Below, piece by piece: positions 15,415-24,446 of a stretch of DNA of 64,000 nucleotides. Source of the DNA: Bacillota bacterium (GTDB taxonomy: Bacteria > Bacillota > Clostridia > Ch29); assembly GCA_013540605.1 (NCBI GenBank), contig JABVCK010000001.1, forward strand, positions 1 through 64,000, given 5' to 3'. The notes below the pieces were generated by a model. That model worked only from the letters and a program-made list of their open reading frames with translations. It did no database searches and was not told where the DNA came from. Position 1 is the first letter of the stretch. Every line of letters begins with the position of its first letter. A program made the position numbers and the translations under genes.

Positions 15415-16683
15415 ATGAGGGAAGCATATGTACCGAAGGCCGTATTCTATACTTTGCCGGTTGTAATCGATAGGGGAGAAGGCGCTGCGGTGCAGGACGT
15501 GGACGGCAACATTTTTTTGGACTTTGCCGGTGGGATAGGTGTTTTGAATATCGGATACAGCCACCCGGAGGTTGTGGAGGAAGTCAAGAAACAGGCTGAA
15601 AAGTTCCTGCATGCGAGCATTAACGTTATCCAATATGAGAACTACTTTAAACTTGCAAAGAGACTATGCGAGGTTACACCCGGGGATTTCCAAAAGTCTG
15701 CAATGATGGTCAACAGTGGAGCCGAAGCCGTTGAGAATGCCGTAAAAGCCGCCCGCAGGTTTACCGGGAGGACAGAAATCATTGCCTTTGAAGGAGCATT
15801 TCACGGCAGAACCTTGTTAACAATGACCTTGACCAGCAAGGTTAAACCGTATAAGTACGGTTTTGGCCCCTTTGCTCCCGGCGTACATAAGATGCCTTAC
15901 CCCTATTGCTATAGATGTCCCTATGGTCTGTGTAGGGAAACATGCGGCCTTCACTGCGCAAAACGTTTTGAAGACCTGTTCCTGCAGGAAGTAGCTCCGG
16001 AGGATATAGCGGCAATAATTATTGAGCCTGTTCAGGGCGAAGGGGGATTCATTGTACCCCCCGATGACTTCATTAAAGAATTAGGAAGAATATGTGATAG
16101 GTATGGAATACTTCTTATCGCGGATGAAATACAGAGCGGTTTTTACCGGACCGGGAAATTGTTTGCATGTGAGTATTGGGGTGTAGTACCGGATATGATT
16201 ACCACTGCAAAATCCCTTGGGGCAGGGCTGCCGCTGAGTGCTGTTGTTGCCAGAAAGGAAATACTGGATAGTGCGGAATTCGGCCAGCTTGGGGGAACAT
16301 ACAGCGGCAATCCCGTTGCCAATGCAGCTGCTTTGAAAGTTATTGAAATTATGCAGAGAGATGACTTCGATGATAAAGCAAATATGATAAACAAGCTAGC
16401 GTTTGAGAGGCTGGGCGCTATGAAGAACAGGTTCGAAATCATAGGAGACGTAAGAGGAAGAGGTGCAATGATAGCATTAGAATTTGTGAAGGACAGGGTA
16501 TCCAAGGAAGCAAATAAGGACGCTGTACAAAAGATAATTCGAAATGCGTTTGCACAGGGACTGATCCTGATTTCCGCGGGAGTAAGGGGAAATGTTATTA
16601 GATTTTTAATGCCTTTGGTCATAACAGAGGAACAGTTAATGAAAGGTCTCGATATTCTGGAAAACAGTATTGAGCAAATCTAG
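15415..16683 (+). CDS. Class III aminotransferase, 4-aminobutyrate aminotransferase-like (possible 5' frameshift)
   Basis: The gene encodes a PLP-dependent class III aminotransferase of the GABA/ornithine group, 422 residues from ATG 15415. Key motifs are NSGAEAVENAVKAAR for PLP phosphate, IIADE-type LLIADEIQSGF, the PLP lysine in ITTAKSLGAG, and GGTYSGNPVA. A Cys-rich insert (YCYRCPYGLCRETCGLHC) is common in clostridial relatives. Family N-terminal sequence (LPEIVTELPGPKSKEILKM) is encoded just upstream in frame from 15361, but its natural ATG at 15345, with a strong AAAGGAGG, is one base out of frame. Either there is a frameshift in AAGGG, or translation starts at 15415 after AAGGAG. It converts an amino acid or amine to a semialdehyde, a substrate suited to AOR3. 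Confidence 0.88.
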   Translation: MREAYVPKAVFYTLPVVIDRGEGAAVQDVDGNIFLDFAGGIGVLNIGYSHPEVVEEVKKQAEKFLHASINVIQYENYFKLAKRLCEVTPGDFQKSAMMVNSGAEAVENAVKAARRFTGRTEIIAFEGAFHGRTLLTMTLTSKVKPYKYGFGPFAPGVHKMPYPYCYRCPYGLCRETCGLHCAKRFEDLFLQEVAPEDIAAIIIEPVQGEGGFIVPPDDFIKELGRICDRYGILLIADEIQSGFYRTGKLFACEYWGVVPDMITTAKSLGAGLPLSAVVARKEILDSAEFGQLGGTYSGNPVANAAALKVIEIMQRDDFDDKANMINKLAFERLGAMKNRFEIIGDVRGRGAMIALEFVKDRVSKEANKDAVQKIIRNAFAQGLILISAGVRGNVIRFLMPLVITEEQLMKGLDILENSIEQI

Positions 16684-16705
16684 CCGGCTTATTAAGCCGG
16701 TTTTT
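16684..16705 (+). terminator. Rho-independent terminator after the aminotransferase
   Basis: CCGGCTT and AAGCCGG pair around ATT and are followed by TTTTT. It lies immediately after the stop codon. Confidence 0.8.
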
Positions 16706-16862
16706 ACATCTACCGGCCAATTATAATACCGGAGCAAAAAGGAAAGGCAAAGGTATTCTCAAATTTGCGACGAATAATATATAATAATTAGAAATATTTG
16801 TTTATAGGAGAGAAGAATTTTTTATAATGAGTAACAGTATAACAGGTAAAGGGTGATGTTTT

Positions 16863-18656
16863 ATGCCAAGCTTAAAGGGAATACATAATACGGTCCAGCA
16901 GGTGGCCGAAGCTATTTCGCTTGCCGTTGGCATTGAAACAGAAATCGTCGATAACGAGCTTACAATTATTGGCGGCACAAGCTTTTACAAGAAACAAATC
17001 GGGCAGAAGGAAGAGTGCGGGAAAATAGAAGGCAATTATCTATATGCAAGGGTTCTTAGAGAAGGAAAGACCATGGTCGTAAAAGATGCTGTGAAGGACC
17101 CAACCTATGGTGAATCCTGCCTGGCAGGAACTACCAGGGAGCTGGCCGAAATCTGCACGCCAATCAAAGCGGGTGGTGAGATTATCGGAATTATCGGGCT
17201 GGTAGCTTTCAAACAGGAGCAGCAGAAACGTCTTAATAAGGATTCCCACAGCATGGTCCTGTTTGTTGAGCGGATGGCAGACCTCCTGGGGGCAAAAGCG
17301 GCAGAAAATGATTCATACAGGGAAATGGAGAAGGTGAAAAATGAGATCATGACTATCCTGGAAACCATTCATGAAGGGATGCTGGCGGTTGATAAAAAGG
17401 GCTATATCACCTACTGTAATTCTGTTGCAGGGACGCTTCTAAAGACGCCATGCAAGGAGATAATAGGGAAACACCTCTCCACTTTCATGCCTGGGACGCC
17501 GGCTTTAACGGTTGTTGACAGTGAAAGGGGCTATACAGAGCAGGAAGAAATCTATGAGAAAGGATACGGGAAGCTGCATTTTATCGTAACTGCCAAACCG
17601 ATCAATGGGAAGGAAGGCCCCACGGGGGTGGTTATTTCTTTCCGTGATATAATAGAAGCCCATAAGCTGGTCTATAATATGAAACAGCGGAATGTCAAAT
17701 ATACTTTTGAAGATATTATTGGCGTAAGCGACGCCATAACTAAGGTTAAATATCAAGCATTGCAGGTGGCCCGGGGAAACTCCACAGTTCTGATTACCGG
17801 CGAAAGCGGTACGGGGAAGGAATTGTTCGCCCGGGCTATACATTATGCAAGCGCCCGGCAAAAGGGACCGTTTATCAGCGTAAACTGCGGGGCTATACCC
17901 GCAAACTTACTGGAAAGCGAACTCTTTGGCTATGAGAAGGGCGCCTTCACGGGAGCTAAGGAAAAGGGCAAGGCCGGTAGATTTGAGATGGCCGACGGAG
18001 GCACCATTTTTTTGGACGAAATTGGAGAGCTGCCCCTGCAATTGCAGGTGAAACTCCTTCATGTCCTCCAGAACAAGCGTTTCGAAAGAGTAGGTGGTAC
18101 AAAGACAATAACCACGGATATAAGGGTAATAGCCGCTACCAACCGTGACCTGGAAGAGATGATTCGCGACAGGGCCTTTCGTGAAGACCTGTATTACCGG
18201 TTAAGCGTTATCCCATTGAGAATCCCGCCGCTTAGGGAAAGGCCTGCGGATATACCGCTTCTGATTCAGTTTTTCCTTAAGAAGTACAATGCTTTCATGA
18301 ACAAGAGCGTTGATGGGCTTGCTAAGGTAGTGGAAGAAATCTATTGTGCTTATGATTGGCCGGGGAATGTGCGTGAGCTCGAAAATGCCGTTGAATACGG
18401 AATCAACATGACCTTTGATGATAAAATCGGAATTGACGCGGTCCCGCCACGGATTAGAAAGATATATAATTCATCCACTACTCCGAGCAGTGCGCTCACA
18501 TTGCAGGACCAGCTTAAGGAAACCGAAAGGGATATCCTGCTCAGGAAGCTGTCCGAATACGGCAGTTCACGGGAAGATAAGATGGCGATTGCCAGAGAAC
18601 TCAATATCAGCAGGGCTACTCTATATAGGAAGCTGGCAGAACACAAGCTATTATAA
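16863..18656 (+). CDS. Sigma54-dependent transcriptional activator (GAF-like/PAS sensor, AAA+, Fis HTH)
   Basis: A 597-residue enhancer-binding protein. Residues 1-130 form a GAF-like sensory domain ([20 protein letters not shown]). A PAS domain spans about 160-270 ([19 protein letters not shown]). The AAA+ domain is at about 285-520 with Walker [16 protein letters not shown], the sigma54-contact loop GAFTGA, Walker [10 protein letters not shown] and a conserved RPADIPLL. The Fis-type helix-turn-helix is at the end ([18 protein letters not shown]). It lies between two units that both have sigma54 promoters (15293 and 18770) and most likely activates both. The inducer is probably an amine, amino acid or aldehyde. 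Confidence 0.93.
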   Translation: MPSLKGIHNTVQQVAEAISLAVGIETEIVDNELTIIGGTSFYKKQIGQKEECGKIEGNYLYARVLREGKTMVVKDAVKDPTYGESCLAGTTRELAEICTPIKAGGEIIGIIGLVAFKQEQQKRLNKDSHSMVLFVERMADLLGAKAAENDSYREMEKVKNEIMTILETIHEGMLAVDKKGYITYCNSVAGTLLKTPCKEIIGKHLSTFMPGTPALTVVDSERGYTEQEEIYEKGYGKLHFIVTAKPINGKEGPTGVVISFRDIIEAHKLVYNMKQRNVKYTFEDIIGVSDAITKVKYQALQVARGNSTVLITGESGTGKELFARAIHYASARQKGPFISVNCGAIPANLLESELFGYEKGAFTGAKEKGKAGRFEMADGGTIFLDEIGELPLQLQVKLLHVLQNKRFERVGGTKTITTDIRVIAATNRDLEEMIRDRAFREDLYYRLSVIPLRIPPLRERPADIPLLIQFFLKKYNAFMNKSVDGLAKVVEEIYCAYDWPGNVRELENAVEYGINMTFDDKIGIDAVPPRIRKIYNSSTTPSSALTLQDQLKETERDILLRKLSEYGSSREDKMAIARELNISRATLYRKLAEHKLL

Positions 18657-18684
18657 GGTGCAAGGTCGAGAATAAATGTTCAGT

Positions 18685-18727
18685 AAAGACTTCGAGGATA
18701 ACAGGTAACTGTCCGAGAAGTCTTTTT
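18685..18727 (+). terminator. Terminator after the sigma54 activator
   Basis: AAAGACTTC pairs with GAAGTCTTT across a 23-nt loop and runs into TTTTT. It lies about 30 bp after the activator stop codon and insulates the next operon. Confidence 0.65.
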
Positions 18728-18769
18728 GCATGGGAAGGAATTACAATAATATTAATATGGGTTATCTAT

Positions 18770-18787
18770 TCGGCACGGAATTTGCAC
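18770..18787 (+). promoter_or_regulatory. Sigma54 (-24/-12) promoter of the ferredoxin-AOR3 operon
   Basis: TCGGCACGGAATTTGCAC has GG at 18772-18773 and GC at 18784-18785 with 10 bp between. It matches TGGCACG-N4-TTGCA at every key position except the first T. It is about 40 bp upstream of the ferredoxin start codon. Confidence 0.85.
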
Positions 18788-18827
18788 ATATCAATTATAG
18801 AACCTCAGACGTGAAAGGGGGAATTAT

Positions 18828-19223
18828 ATGAGATTGAAATTCGATAAGGACAAATGCATCGGGTGCAAACTATGCCAGCTGGCATGTTCTGCAGTTAATG
18901 AGGAAGTGTTCAATCCTTCGCTGGCGAGACTGTTTGTTGAAACCTACTATGCAGGCTTGGAACTGAAGGCAGAGGGCAGGGTCTGCACCCTCTGCGGACA
19001 GTGTGTGGAAGTCTGTCCCGTTTCTGCCATCAAAATGGAAGAAAGAAAGCTGGTACTATATGAAGAAGTATGTATAAACTGTGGCATATGCGTGGATAGC
19101 TGCCCGGAGGGTGTGATTGTTCAAAAGAAAAATACCGTAGGAATATGTGGGCTTTGTGAAGGTGACCCGTGGTGTGTAAAATCCTGTCCTCATGGTGCGC
19201 TTTGTTGTACGGAGGTGATATGA
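18828..19223 (+). CDS. Four-cluster ferredoxin-like subunit of AOR3
   Basis: A 131-residue iron-sulfur protein with Cys clusters CIGCKLCQLAC, CTLCGQCVEVCP, CINCGICVDSCP and CGLCEGDPWCVKSCP. It is homologous to the protein at 6643-7050 and should relay electrons from AOR3 to cellular ferredoxin. It is the first gene of a sigma54-driven operon. Its stop codon overlaps the ribosome-binding region of the AOR3 gene, so the two products are probably made in equal amounts. Start: ATG after GAAAGGGGG. Confidence 0.9.
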   Translation: MRLKFDKDKCIGCKLCQLACSAVNEEVFNPSLARLFVETYYAGLELKAEGRVCTLCGQCVEVCPVSAIKMEERKLVLYEEVCINCGICVDSCPEGVIVQKKNTVGICGLCEGDPWCVKSCPHGALCCTEVI

Positions 19224-19225
19224 AT

Positions 19226-20986
19226 ATGATGGGATACCAGAACAGGGTTTTAAGGGTTGATTTAACAGGAAAAAGATATTCGGAAGAACCTTTAAGGATT
19301 GAATGGGCAAAAAAATACCTGGGAGGAAAGGGTCTAGGGATAAAGTACCTATATGAAGAACTTAGGCCAGGTACCCACCCCCTTTCATCGGATAACAAAT
19401 TGATTCTTATGACAGGCCCGCTGACAGGGACGACGGTTCCATGCTCAGGGAAACTGGCAATAATATCCCGTTCTCCCGCTACAGGCACCATTCTGGATTG
19501 CTCTATAGGCGGGCATATAGGCGCGGAGATCAAGTATGCGGGCTATGATGCCATTATCATTGAAGGTGCTGCCGAAAGCCCAAGCTATTTATACATAAGG
19601 GATGGGGAACTGGAATTTATAGCCGCCGGAGACCTATGGGGCAAGGGTTCCCATGAGGCTGAAAACGAACTTCTAAGAAGGCATGGAAGGGACAGCAGAG
19701 TGCTCAGCATAGGTCCTGCCGGAGAAAACCTGCTGCCGATGGCCTGCATAAATACCGAATTCTTCAGACAGGCGGGTAGAGGCGGTATAGGGGCGGTTAT
19801 GGGGAGCAAGAAATTAAAGGCTGTTGTCGTAAAGGGTACGGGAGGCGTCCGGACAGCGGATATTAATAAAGCGTTGCCAGCCATTAATGAACTCATGAGA
19901 AATAGTACGCTTACGGATGACAATCTCTGGGCTTATAGCGACGGTACACCGTTGCTGGTCGATATGTCTCAGGCAAGCGGAATCCTGCCTACAAGAAATT
20001 TTCAAGACGGTACCTTTGAATACGCCAAAAATATTAACTCAGAAACTATGACAGGAGCCAGATATGGAAAGAGGGGCTGCCATAGCTGTGCCTTAGGGTG
20101 CGGTAATATTACCAGAATCGGGAAGGCCATGGTTGAGGGTCCTGAGTATGAAACACTGGCCCTTTGCGGTTCCAACTGCGGTATCGGAGACCTCGAAGCT
20201 ATTGTGAAGTTTAACCGGCTGTGTGATGACTTTGGGTTAGATACCATCAGTACGGGCAATATCACAGCATTTGCCATGGAGATGACCGAAAGGGGGATTA
20301 AAGATTTCGGTATTCGCTTTGGGGATGTAGAGGCTTATCTTGAAATACCCGGAAAGATTGCCATCAGAGAAGGGATCGGTGCAGAACTGGCACTGGGCAC
20401 CAAAGCTCTTGCTGAACGCTATGGTGGTTTTGATTTTGCAATGCAGGTTAAGGGCTTGGAATTTCCCGGTTATGAGCCAAGGGGATCATGGGGTATGGGT
20501 CTGGCTTATGCCACCTCCGACCGGGGGGCCTGTCATATGAGAGCATGGCCTGTGGCTCAGGAAGCGTATGGGGAAGTGGATGCTTTTACCATTGAGGGGA
20601 AGGCCAAGATGGTAGCAGAATTGCAAAATTATAACAGCGTAAAATTTTCAGCAATAATCTGTGACTTTTGGGCCCTTGATTTGAAGACCCTGGCTGAAGT
20701 ATTGTCACTGGTTACAGGTGAAAATTTATGTGCAAGCGACATGGATAGGATCGGAGATAGAGTGACAGGCATAGCGCGGTTATTCAACAACAGGGAAGGT
20801 TTCAACAAGGAACAGGATACGCTGCCCGGACGCATTTTTAAGGACGCGCTGAAGACCGGGAGTACCGCAGGGAAATATATCCCGGAAGAGCAATTCGAGA
20901 TGATGCTGGCAGAATACTATAGGATTAGGGGATGGGAAGAGGACGGCACAATCAGTCAAAGAAAGATTGAAGAATTGGAAATTTAA
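19226..20986 (+). CDS. Aldehyde:ferredoxin oxidoreductase 3 (amine-module enzyme)
   Basis: A 586-residue AOR-family enzyme. The N-terminal pterin domain shows YLGGKGLGIKYLYEEL and TGPLTGTTVPCSGKLA. The 4Fe-4S motif is C-x2-C-x3-C in RGCHSCALGCGN, with the late Cys in FSAIICDFWAL. The signature GPEYETLALCGSNCGIG is present. Several in-frame ATGs occur; ATG 19226 has the best spacing from GGAGGTG, while 19220 is too close. It is flanked by its ferredoxin, a MoaD-like carrier and two aminotransferases. This suggests that its substrates are semialdehydes or amino-aldehydes produced by transamination, oxidised to acids with reduction of ferredoxin. Confidence 0.93.
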   Translation: MMGYQNRVLRVDLTGKRYSEEPLRIEWAKKYLGGKGLGIKYLYEELRPGTHPLSSDNKLILMTGPLTGTTVPCSGKLAIISRSPATGTILDCSIGGHIGAEIKYAGYDAIIIEGAAESPSYLYIRDGELEFIAAGDLWGKGSHEAENELLRRHGRDSRVLSIGPAGENLLPMACINTEFFRQAGRGGIGAVMGSKKLKAVVVKGTGGVRTADINKALPAINELMRNSTLTDDNLWAYSDGTPLLVDMSQASGILPTRNFQDGTFEYAKNINSETMTGARYGKRGCHSCALGCGNITRIGKAMVEGPEYETLALCGSNCGIGDLEAIVKFNRLCDDFGLDTISTGNITAFAMEMTERGIKDFGIRFGDVEAYLEIPGKIAIREGIGAELALGTKALAERYGGFDFAMQVKGLEFPGYEPRGSWGMGLAYATSDRGACHMRAWPVAQEAYGEVDAFTIEGKAKMVAELQNYNSVKFSAIICDFWALDLKTLAEVLSLVTGENLCASDMDRIGDRVTGIARLFNNREGFNKEQDTLPGRIFKDALKTGSTAGKYIPEEQFEMMLAEYYRIRGWEEDGTISQRKIEELEI

Positions 20987-20996
20987 CGGGGTGGAT

Positions 20997-21227
20997 ATGA
21001 AGATTAAAGTAACAGTAATTGGACCGTTGAGTGAGTATTTTGATGGACAGAAAACAAGGGAAATATATTTGTCCGGCGAGGCGGCTTTAGGTAACATTCT
21101 TGATCAGGCAGGTCTTCCGCGGGAGAAATACAGCTTTGCCATTGTAAACGGTATTAAGGTGAATGCCGCTTACATAGCTAAAGAAAACGACGAGGTTGTT
21201 GTATTTCCGCTGATCTCCGGAGGGTGA
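20997..21227 (+). CDS. MoaD/ThiS-like sulfur-carrier protein (AOR3 operon)
   Basis: A 76-residue beta-grasp protein ending in the diglycine VFPLISGG. The family pattern V-x-N-G near the middle is seen as AIVNGIKVNAAYIAKENDEV, very like MoaD/ThiS. I prefer ATG 20997 after GGGGTGG over the in-frame start at 20967 inside the AOR3 gene. It probably provides thiocarboxylate sulfur for the tungstopterin or molybdopterin dithiolene. It is a different protein from the 91-residue carrier of the AOR2 cluster, so each of these AORs has its own carrier. Confidence 0.85.
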   Translation: MKIKVTVIGPLSEYFDGQKTREIYLSGEAALGNILDQAGLPREKYSFAIVNGIKVNAAYIAKENDEVVVFPLISGG

Positions 21228-21230
21228 TGG

Positions 21231-21434
21231 GTGGATAGGACATTACAGGTGAGTCTCAAAGATGAGAACCCCGGATCATTTTTGAGAAAGAACGAGCCGG
21301 ATAAAACAGGAATTTGGCGGGTAAAATAGTACGCCAATAGGACTACCTGCGTCTACTGCAGGCACCTGGGAAAGCGGCACGACTTTTGCAGTGAAGCTAG
21401 ACAAATGCTAAGACAAAAGGAGGGAGAGTTGTGA
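21231..21434 (+). pseudogene. Relic resembling the N-terminus of a PorD-like ferredoxin
   Basis: A GTG at 21231, four bases after the MoaD stop and behind GGAGGGTG, opens a 32-codon frame. The frame ends NEPDKTGIWRVK, then TAG at 21327-21329. The frame then continues as YANRTTCVYCRHLGKRH to a stop at 21432. K-T-G-x-W-R followed shortly by C-x2-C resembles the start of 2-oxoacid:ferredoxin oxidoreductase delta subunits, but the remaining cluster cysteines are lost. I read it as a truncated, stop-interrupted remnant. A short translated peptide of 32 residues is the alternative. Confidence 0.45.
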
Positions 21435-22834
21435 AACCTAATAAAGAAGAAGCCCTTAAGGAAGCTATAAAGGTGCTGGACTTTATAATCAAAGATGATT
21501 TGGCGAAGGACGAGAAGGACCAGATAGTCCGGGAATCCATCGATAACTTTAACGAACATGTCAATCCGGGATGGCTGGTCTATCGGAAGTCGGTTTCCAC
21601 AAACGCAGCCTTTGTTGAGTGGGAAGATTCCATGGAAAGCTTTAAGGATTTATATGGCAATGAGTTTATAGACTGCCTTGGAGGCTTCGGGATTTATACC
21701 TGTGGACACCGCAATCCGGATATCATCAAATACGTGCATGCCCAATTAGACCGCTATGCCCTGCACAGTCAGGAACTGGTAGACCCGCTGAGAGGCTATC
21801 TGGCCAAGATAATGGCGCTTTGTACACCGGGTGACCTTCAGTATGCATTCTTTGCCAACTGTGGCTCGGAGGCTGTAGAAATGTCTTTAAAGCTGGCACG
21901 GTTAGCCAGCGGGAAGAAGTTCTACATTTCCACCGTAAATGCTTTTCACGGAAAATCCTTGGGAGCTGTATCCATGACCGGAAAGAGCACCTACAGAAAG
22001 CCTTATTTACCGATGATCCAATCAGTACAGCATGTTGAGTATGGAAATGCCGATGCAGCAGAAGCGGCAATAAAAAATCTTATTGCCGTTGGGGAGACGG
22101 TGGCTGCCATGATCGTGGAACCTATTCAGGGCGAAGCAGGCATCATTGTTCCACCCGAAGGGTATCTCAAGCGGTTGCGGGAAATCTGCAACAAATATGA
22201 TGTAGTATTGATTTTTGACGAGATACAGACGGGAATGGGAAGGACAGGAACCCTATGGGCCTGTGAAGCAGAAGGGGTAACGCCTGACATATTGGTATTC
22301 GGTAAGGCTTTTGGTGGTGGGGTAATGCCCATTACAGGAATCATAGCAAGACCCCATCTGTGGACGGATGATATTAAAAACAATCCCTGGATTTTAGGCT
22401 CGCCGACCTTCGGGGGAAATCCGCTGGCATGTACGGCTGCCATTGCAGCGCTTAAATATACGCTGGAGAATGATATCCCTGGACAAATCAAGGTGAAAGG
22501 AGAGTACCTGATCGGGAAGGTTAGAGAACTACAGAAAAGGCATCCTATTCTTGTAGATGTTAGAGGCAGAGGTTTTCTTATCGGTTTGGAATACCCCACA
22601 GCGGAAATGGGCTGGGCGGTCTCCAAGGGACTGTTCAAGAGGGGAGTTATGACCGGAGGAACCCTAAACAGTTCCAAGACAAACAGAATTGAACCACCTG
22701 GAATCATTAGCTATGAGACAATGGATAAGATCGTTGCTAAATTAGATGAGACACTTACTGAAGTAGAGGAAGAGTTCCATGTCACCCGGGAATGTGTGGC
22801 AGCCTGTTCAGGTACCAGGCCATTGAGGACATAA
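21431..22834 (+). CDS. patA: Putrescine-type aminotransferase (class III)
   Basis: A 467-residue class III aminotransferase closely resembling E. coli putrescine aminotransferase (PatA/YgjG). Shared stretches include FIDCLGGFGIYTCGHRNP, LHSQELVDPLRGYLAK and VEPIQGEAGIIVPPEGYL. The PLP lysine is in DILVFGKAFGGGVMP. The enzyme would transfer the amino group of putrescine or another diamine to 2-oxoglutarate or pyruvate, giving 4-aminobutanal. It starts at GTG 21431 behind AAAAGGAGGGAGA. It lies in the same transcription unit as AOR3, which could oxidise the aldehyde to 4-aminobutyrate. That in turn is the substrate type of the aminotransferase at 15415. Substrate assignment is by family similarity only. 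Confidence 0.85.
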   Translation: MKPNKEEALKEAIKVLDFIIKDDLAKDEKDQIVRESIDNFNEHVNPGWLVYRKSVSTNAAFVEWEDSMESFKDLYGNEFIDCLGGFGIYTCGHRNPDIIKYVHAQLDRYALHSQELVDPLRGYLAKIMALCTPGDLQYAFFANCGSEAVEMSLKLARLASGKKFYISTVNAFHGKSLGAVSMTGKSTYRKPYLPMIQSVQHVEYGNADAAEAAIKNLIAVGETVAAMIVEPIQGEAGIIVPPEGYLKRLREICNKYDVVLIFDEIQTGMGRTGTLWACEAEGVTPDILVFGKAFGGGVMPITGIIARPHLWTDDIKNNPWILGSPTFGGNPLACTAAIAALKYTLENDIPGQIKVKGEYLIGKVRELQKRHPILVDVRGRGFLIGLEYPTAEMGWAVSKGLFKRGVMTGGTLNSSKTNRIEPPGIISYETMDKIVAKLDETLTEVEEEFHVTRECVAACSGTRPLRT

Positions 22835-22920
22835 AGGCGGAGACAGTATACGGCGTGGGTCTTGTTGCGTTGAAGGGACAGACACAGGTGTTTTCATACT
22901 ATTCGTTAAAGGGGGAGGTA

Positions 22921-24411
22921 ATGAGGGTTATGGGAAATGCGGTGCAAGCGTTAGACAAAAAGAAGAAAAGCCTGCATAAGCATCTAAGAACCTACGGAAT
23001 AATCCTGCTGCTTTTCGTTTTAGTAGGGGTGCTGACTCCTGACAATGTGGAAGAGTATGGTATACTGACATTAATACCGGCTGCATTTTTATTGGTATAT
23101 ATATTCTATACCAAGAGGATTCTGGAATCCCTGGCACTTGGAGCATTGCTAGGTTATATCATGAAGTACAAGTTAGGATTTTTCGGGCCGATTAACGAGA
23201 TGCTGCTCAATACGATGCTTGATGAAGACATCGCCTGGTTATTTATAGTATGTGGACTGATGGGTAGTATCATAGCGCTGATTGAAAAGGGAGGAGGAGT
23301 TTATGCCTTTGGCGAGTGGGTAACAAAAAGAGCAAAAACCCGTAAAGGAACGTTACTGTGGACTTGGGTACTCGGATGCGTAATCTTTATTGACGATTAT
23401 CTAAATTCACTAACCGTTGGCTCATGCATGGCGCCGATAACCGATAAACATAAAGTATCGAGGGAATATCTGGCCTATGTTGTAGATTCTACGGCAGCAC
23501 CGGTATGTGTGCTGATACCGATCTCAACATGGGCTGTTTTTATTGGCAGCCTGTTGGAGCAAAACGGGTTTGCACCGGGAGGCCAGGGGGTTGTATATTT
23601 TATCAGAACCATACCATTTAACTTTTACGGTTGGTTTGCAGTTCTGATAGTTCCCCTGGTGGTACTTGGTATCATTCCTATGTTCGGTCCGATGAAAAGT
23701 GCAGAGCGCAGGGCTTTGGAGACAGGCGTACTGGCCCCTCCGGGGTCAGAAAAAATCGACATAAGAGCAGGAGAGACAATTCAGATACCGGATAGGCCGA
23801 ATGTATGGAATTTCTTCCTTCCCATCTTAGTACTGGTTGCAGCGACACTCTATTTTGATATTGATATGCAAATGGGCGTAATCACCACTCTTGGTTTTTT
23901 ATTTGTATTATATATTCCCCAAGGGCTGCTAGATCCGGAAGAATTTGCAGACACTGTGATAAAAGGCATAAAAAATATGTTGATGCCATTGGTCATGGTG
24001 GTTCTGGCCTATGCATTTGCTGCCGCCGGTGAAGAGATAGGCTTTATTGACTATATGATTGAAACAGGGAAAAGATTCATGACCCCGCAGCTTTTACCAC
24101 TGATTGTCTTTTTAATCTTTGGAACCACTGAGTTTATCATGGGTATTAGCTGGGGCATGTATGTCATTGCCCTACCGATTGTGATTCCCCTATCCATAGC
24201 CATTGGCGCCAACCCTTTCATAGCAATAGGCGCCGTATGCTCTGCCGGAGTATGGGGAAGCCATATATGCTTTTATTCAGACGCAACAATTCTGTCATCC
24301 GCTGCATCGGGTTGCGACAATTTCCGTCATGCTATCACCCAGATGCCCTTTGGCGTGCTGGGAGCGGTTATGACGGCTGTTTCGTTCCTGGCAGCCGGAT
24401 ACCTATTGTAA
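22921..24411 (+). CDS. NhaC-family Na+/H+ antiporter or related amine/acid exchanger
   Basis: A 496-residue polytopic membrane protein of the NhaC antiporter family with about 11-12 hydrophobic segments. Typical motifs are CVIFIDDYLNSLTVGSCM in the middle and GVWGSHICFYSDATILSS near the end. ATG 22921 after GGGGGAGGT is preferred over a long in-frame extension beginning at 22792 inside the patA gene. Family members exchange Na+ for H+ or, in some cases, organic substrates. Placed at the end of the amine operon, it may import the amine substrate, export the acid product or manage ions. Confidence 0.85.
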   Translation: MRVMGNAVQALDKKKKSLHKHLRTYGIILLLFVLVGVLTPDNVEEYGILTLIPAAFLLVYIFYTKRILESLALGALLGYIMKYKLGFFGPINEMLLNTMLDEDIAWLFIVCGLMGSIIALIEKGGGVYAFGEWVTKRAKTRKGTLLWTWVLGCVIFIDDYLNSLTVGSCMAPITDKHKVSREYLAYVVDSTAAPVCVLIPISTWAVFIGSLLEQNGFAPGGQGVVYFIRTIPFNFYGWFAVLIVPLVVLGIIPMFGPMKSAERRALETGVLAPPGSEKIDIRAGETIQIPDRPNVWNFFLPILVLVAATLYFDIDMQMGVITTLGFLFVLYIPQGLLDPEEFADTVIKGIKNMLMPLVMVVLAYAFAAAGEEIGFIDYMIETGKRFMTPQLLPLIVFLIFGTTEFIMGISWGMYVIALPIVIPLSIAIGANPFIAIGAVCSAGVWGSHICFYSDATILSSAASGCDNFRHAITQMPFGVLGAVMTAVSFLAAGYLL

Positions 24412-24446
24412 CCATGCTGCTGAAAACCACTGCCGCAACAGCATCA

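Noticed and set aside
14383-21329. In-frame TAG codons in two genes (14383 and 21327) as possible pyrrolysine recoding
   Set aside because: TAG is used as an ordinary stop by many intact genes here (for example 12297, 12907 and 14262), both affected genes have lost other essential parts, and no pyl genes or insertion signals were seen.
22792-22920. Long N-terminal extension of the NhaC-type antiporter
   Set aside because: It lies inside the patA reading frame, lacks a ribosome binding site, and the ATG at 22921 has a strong one.
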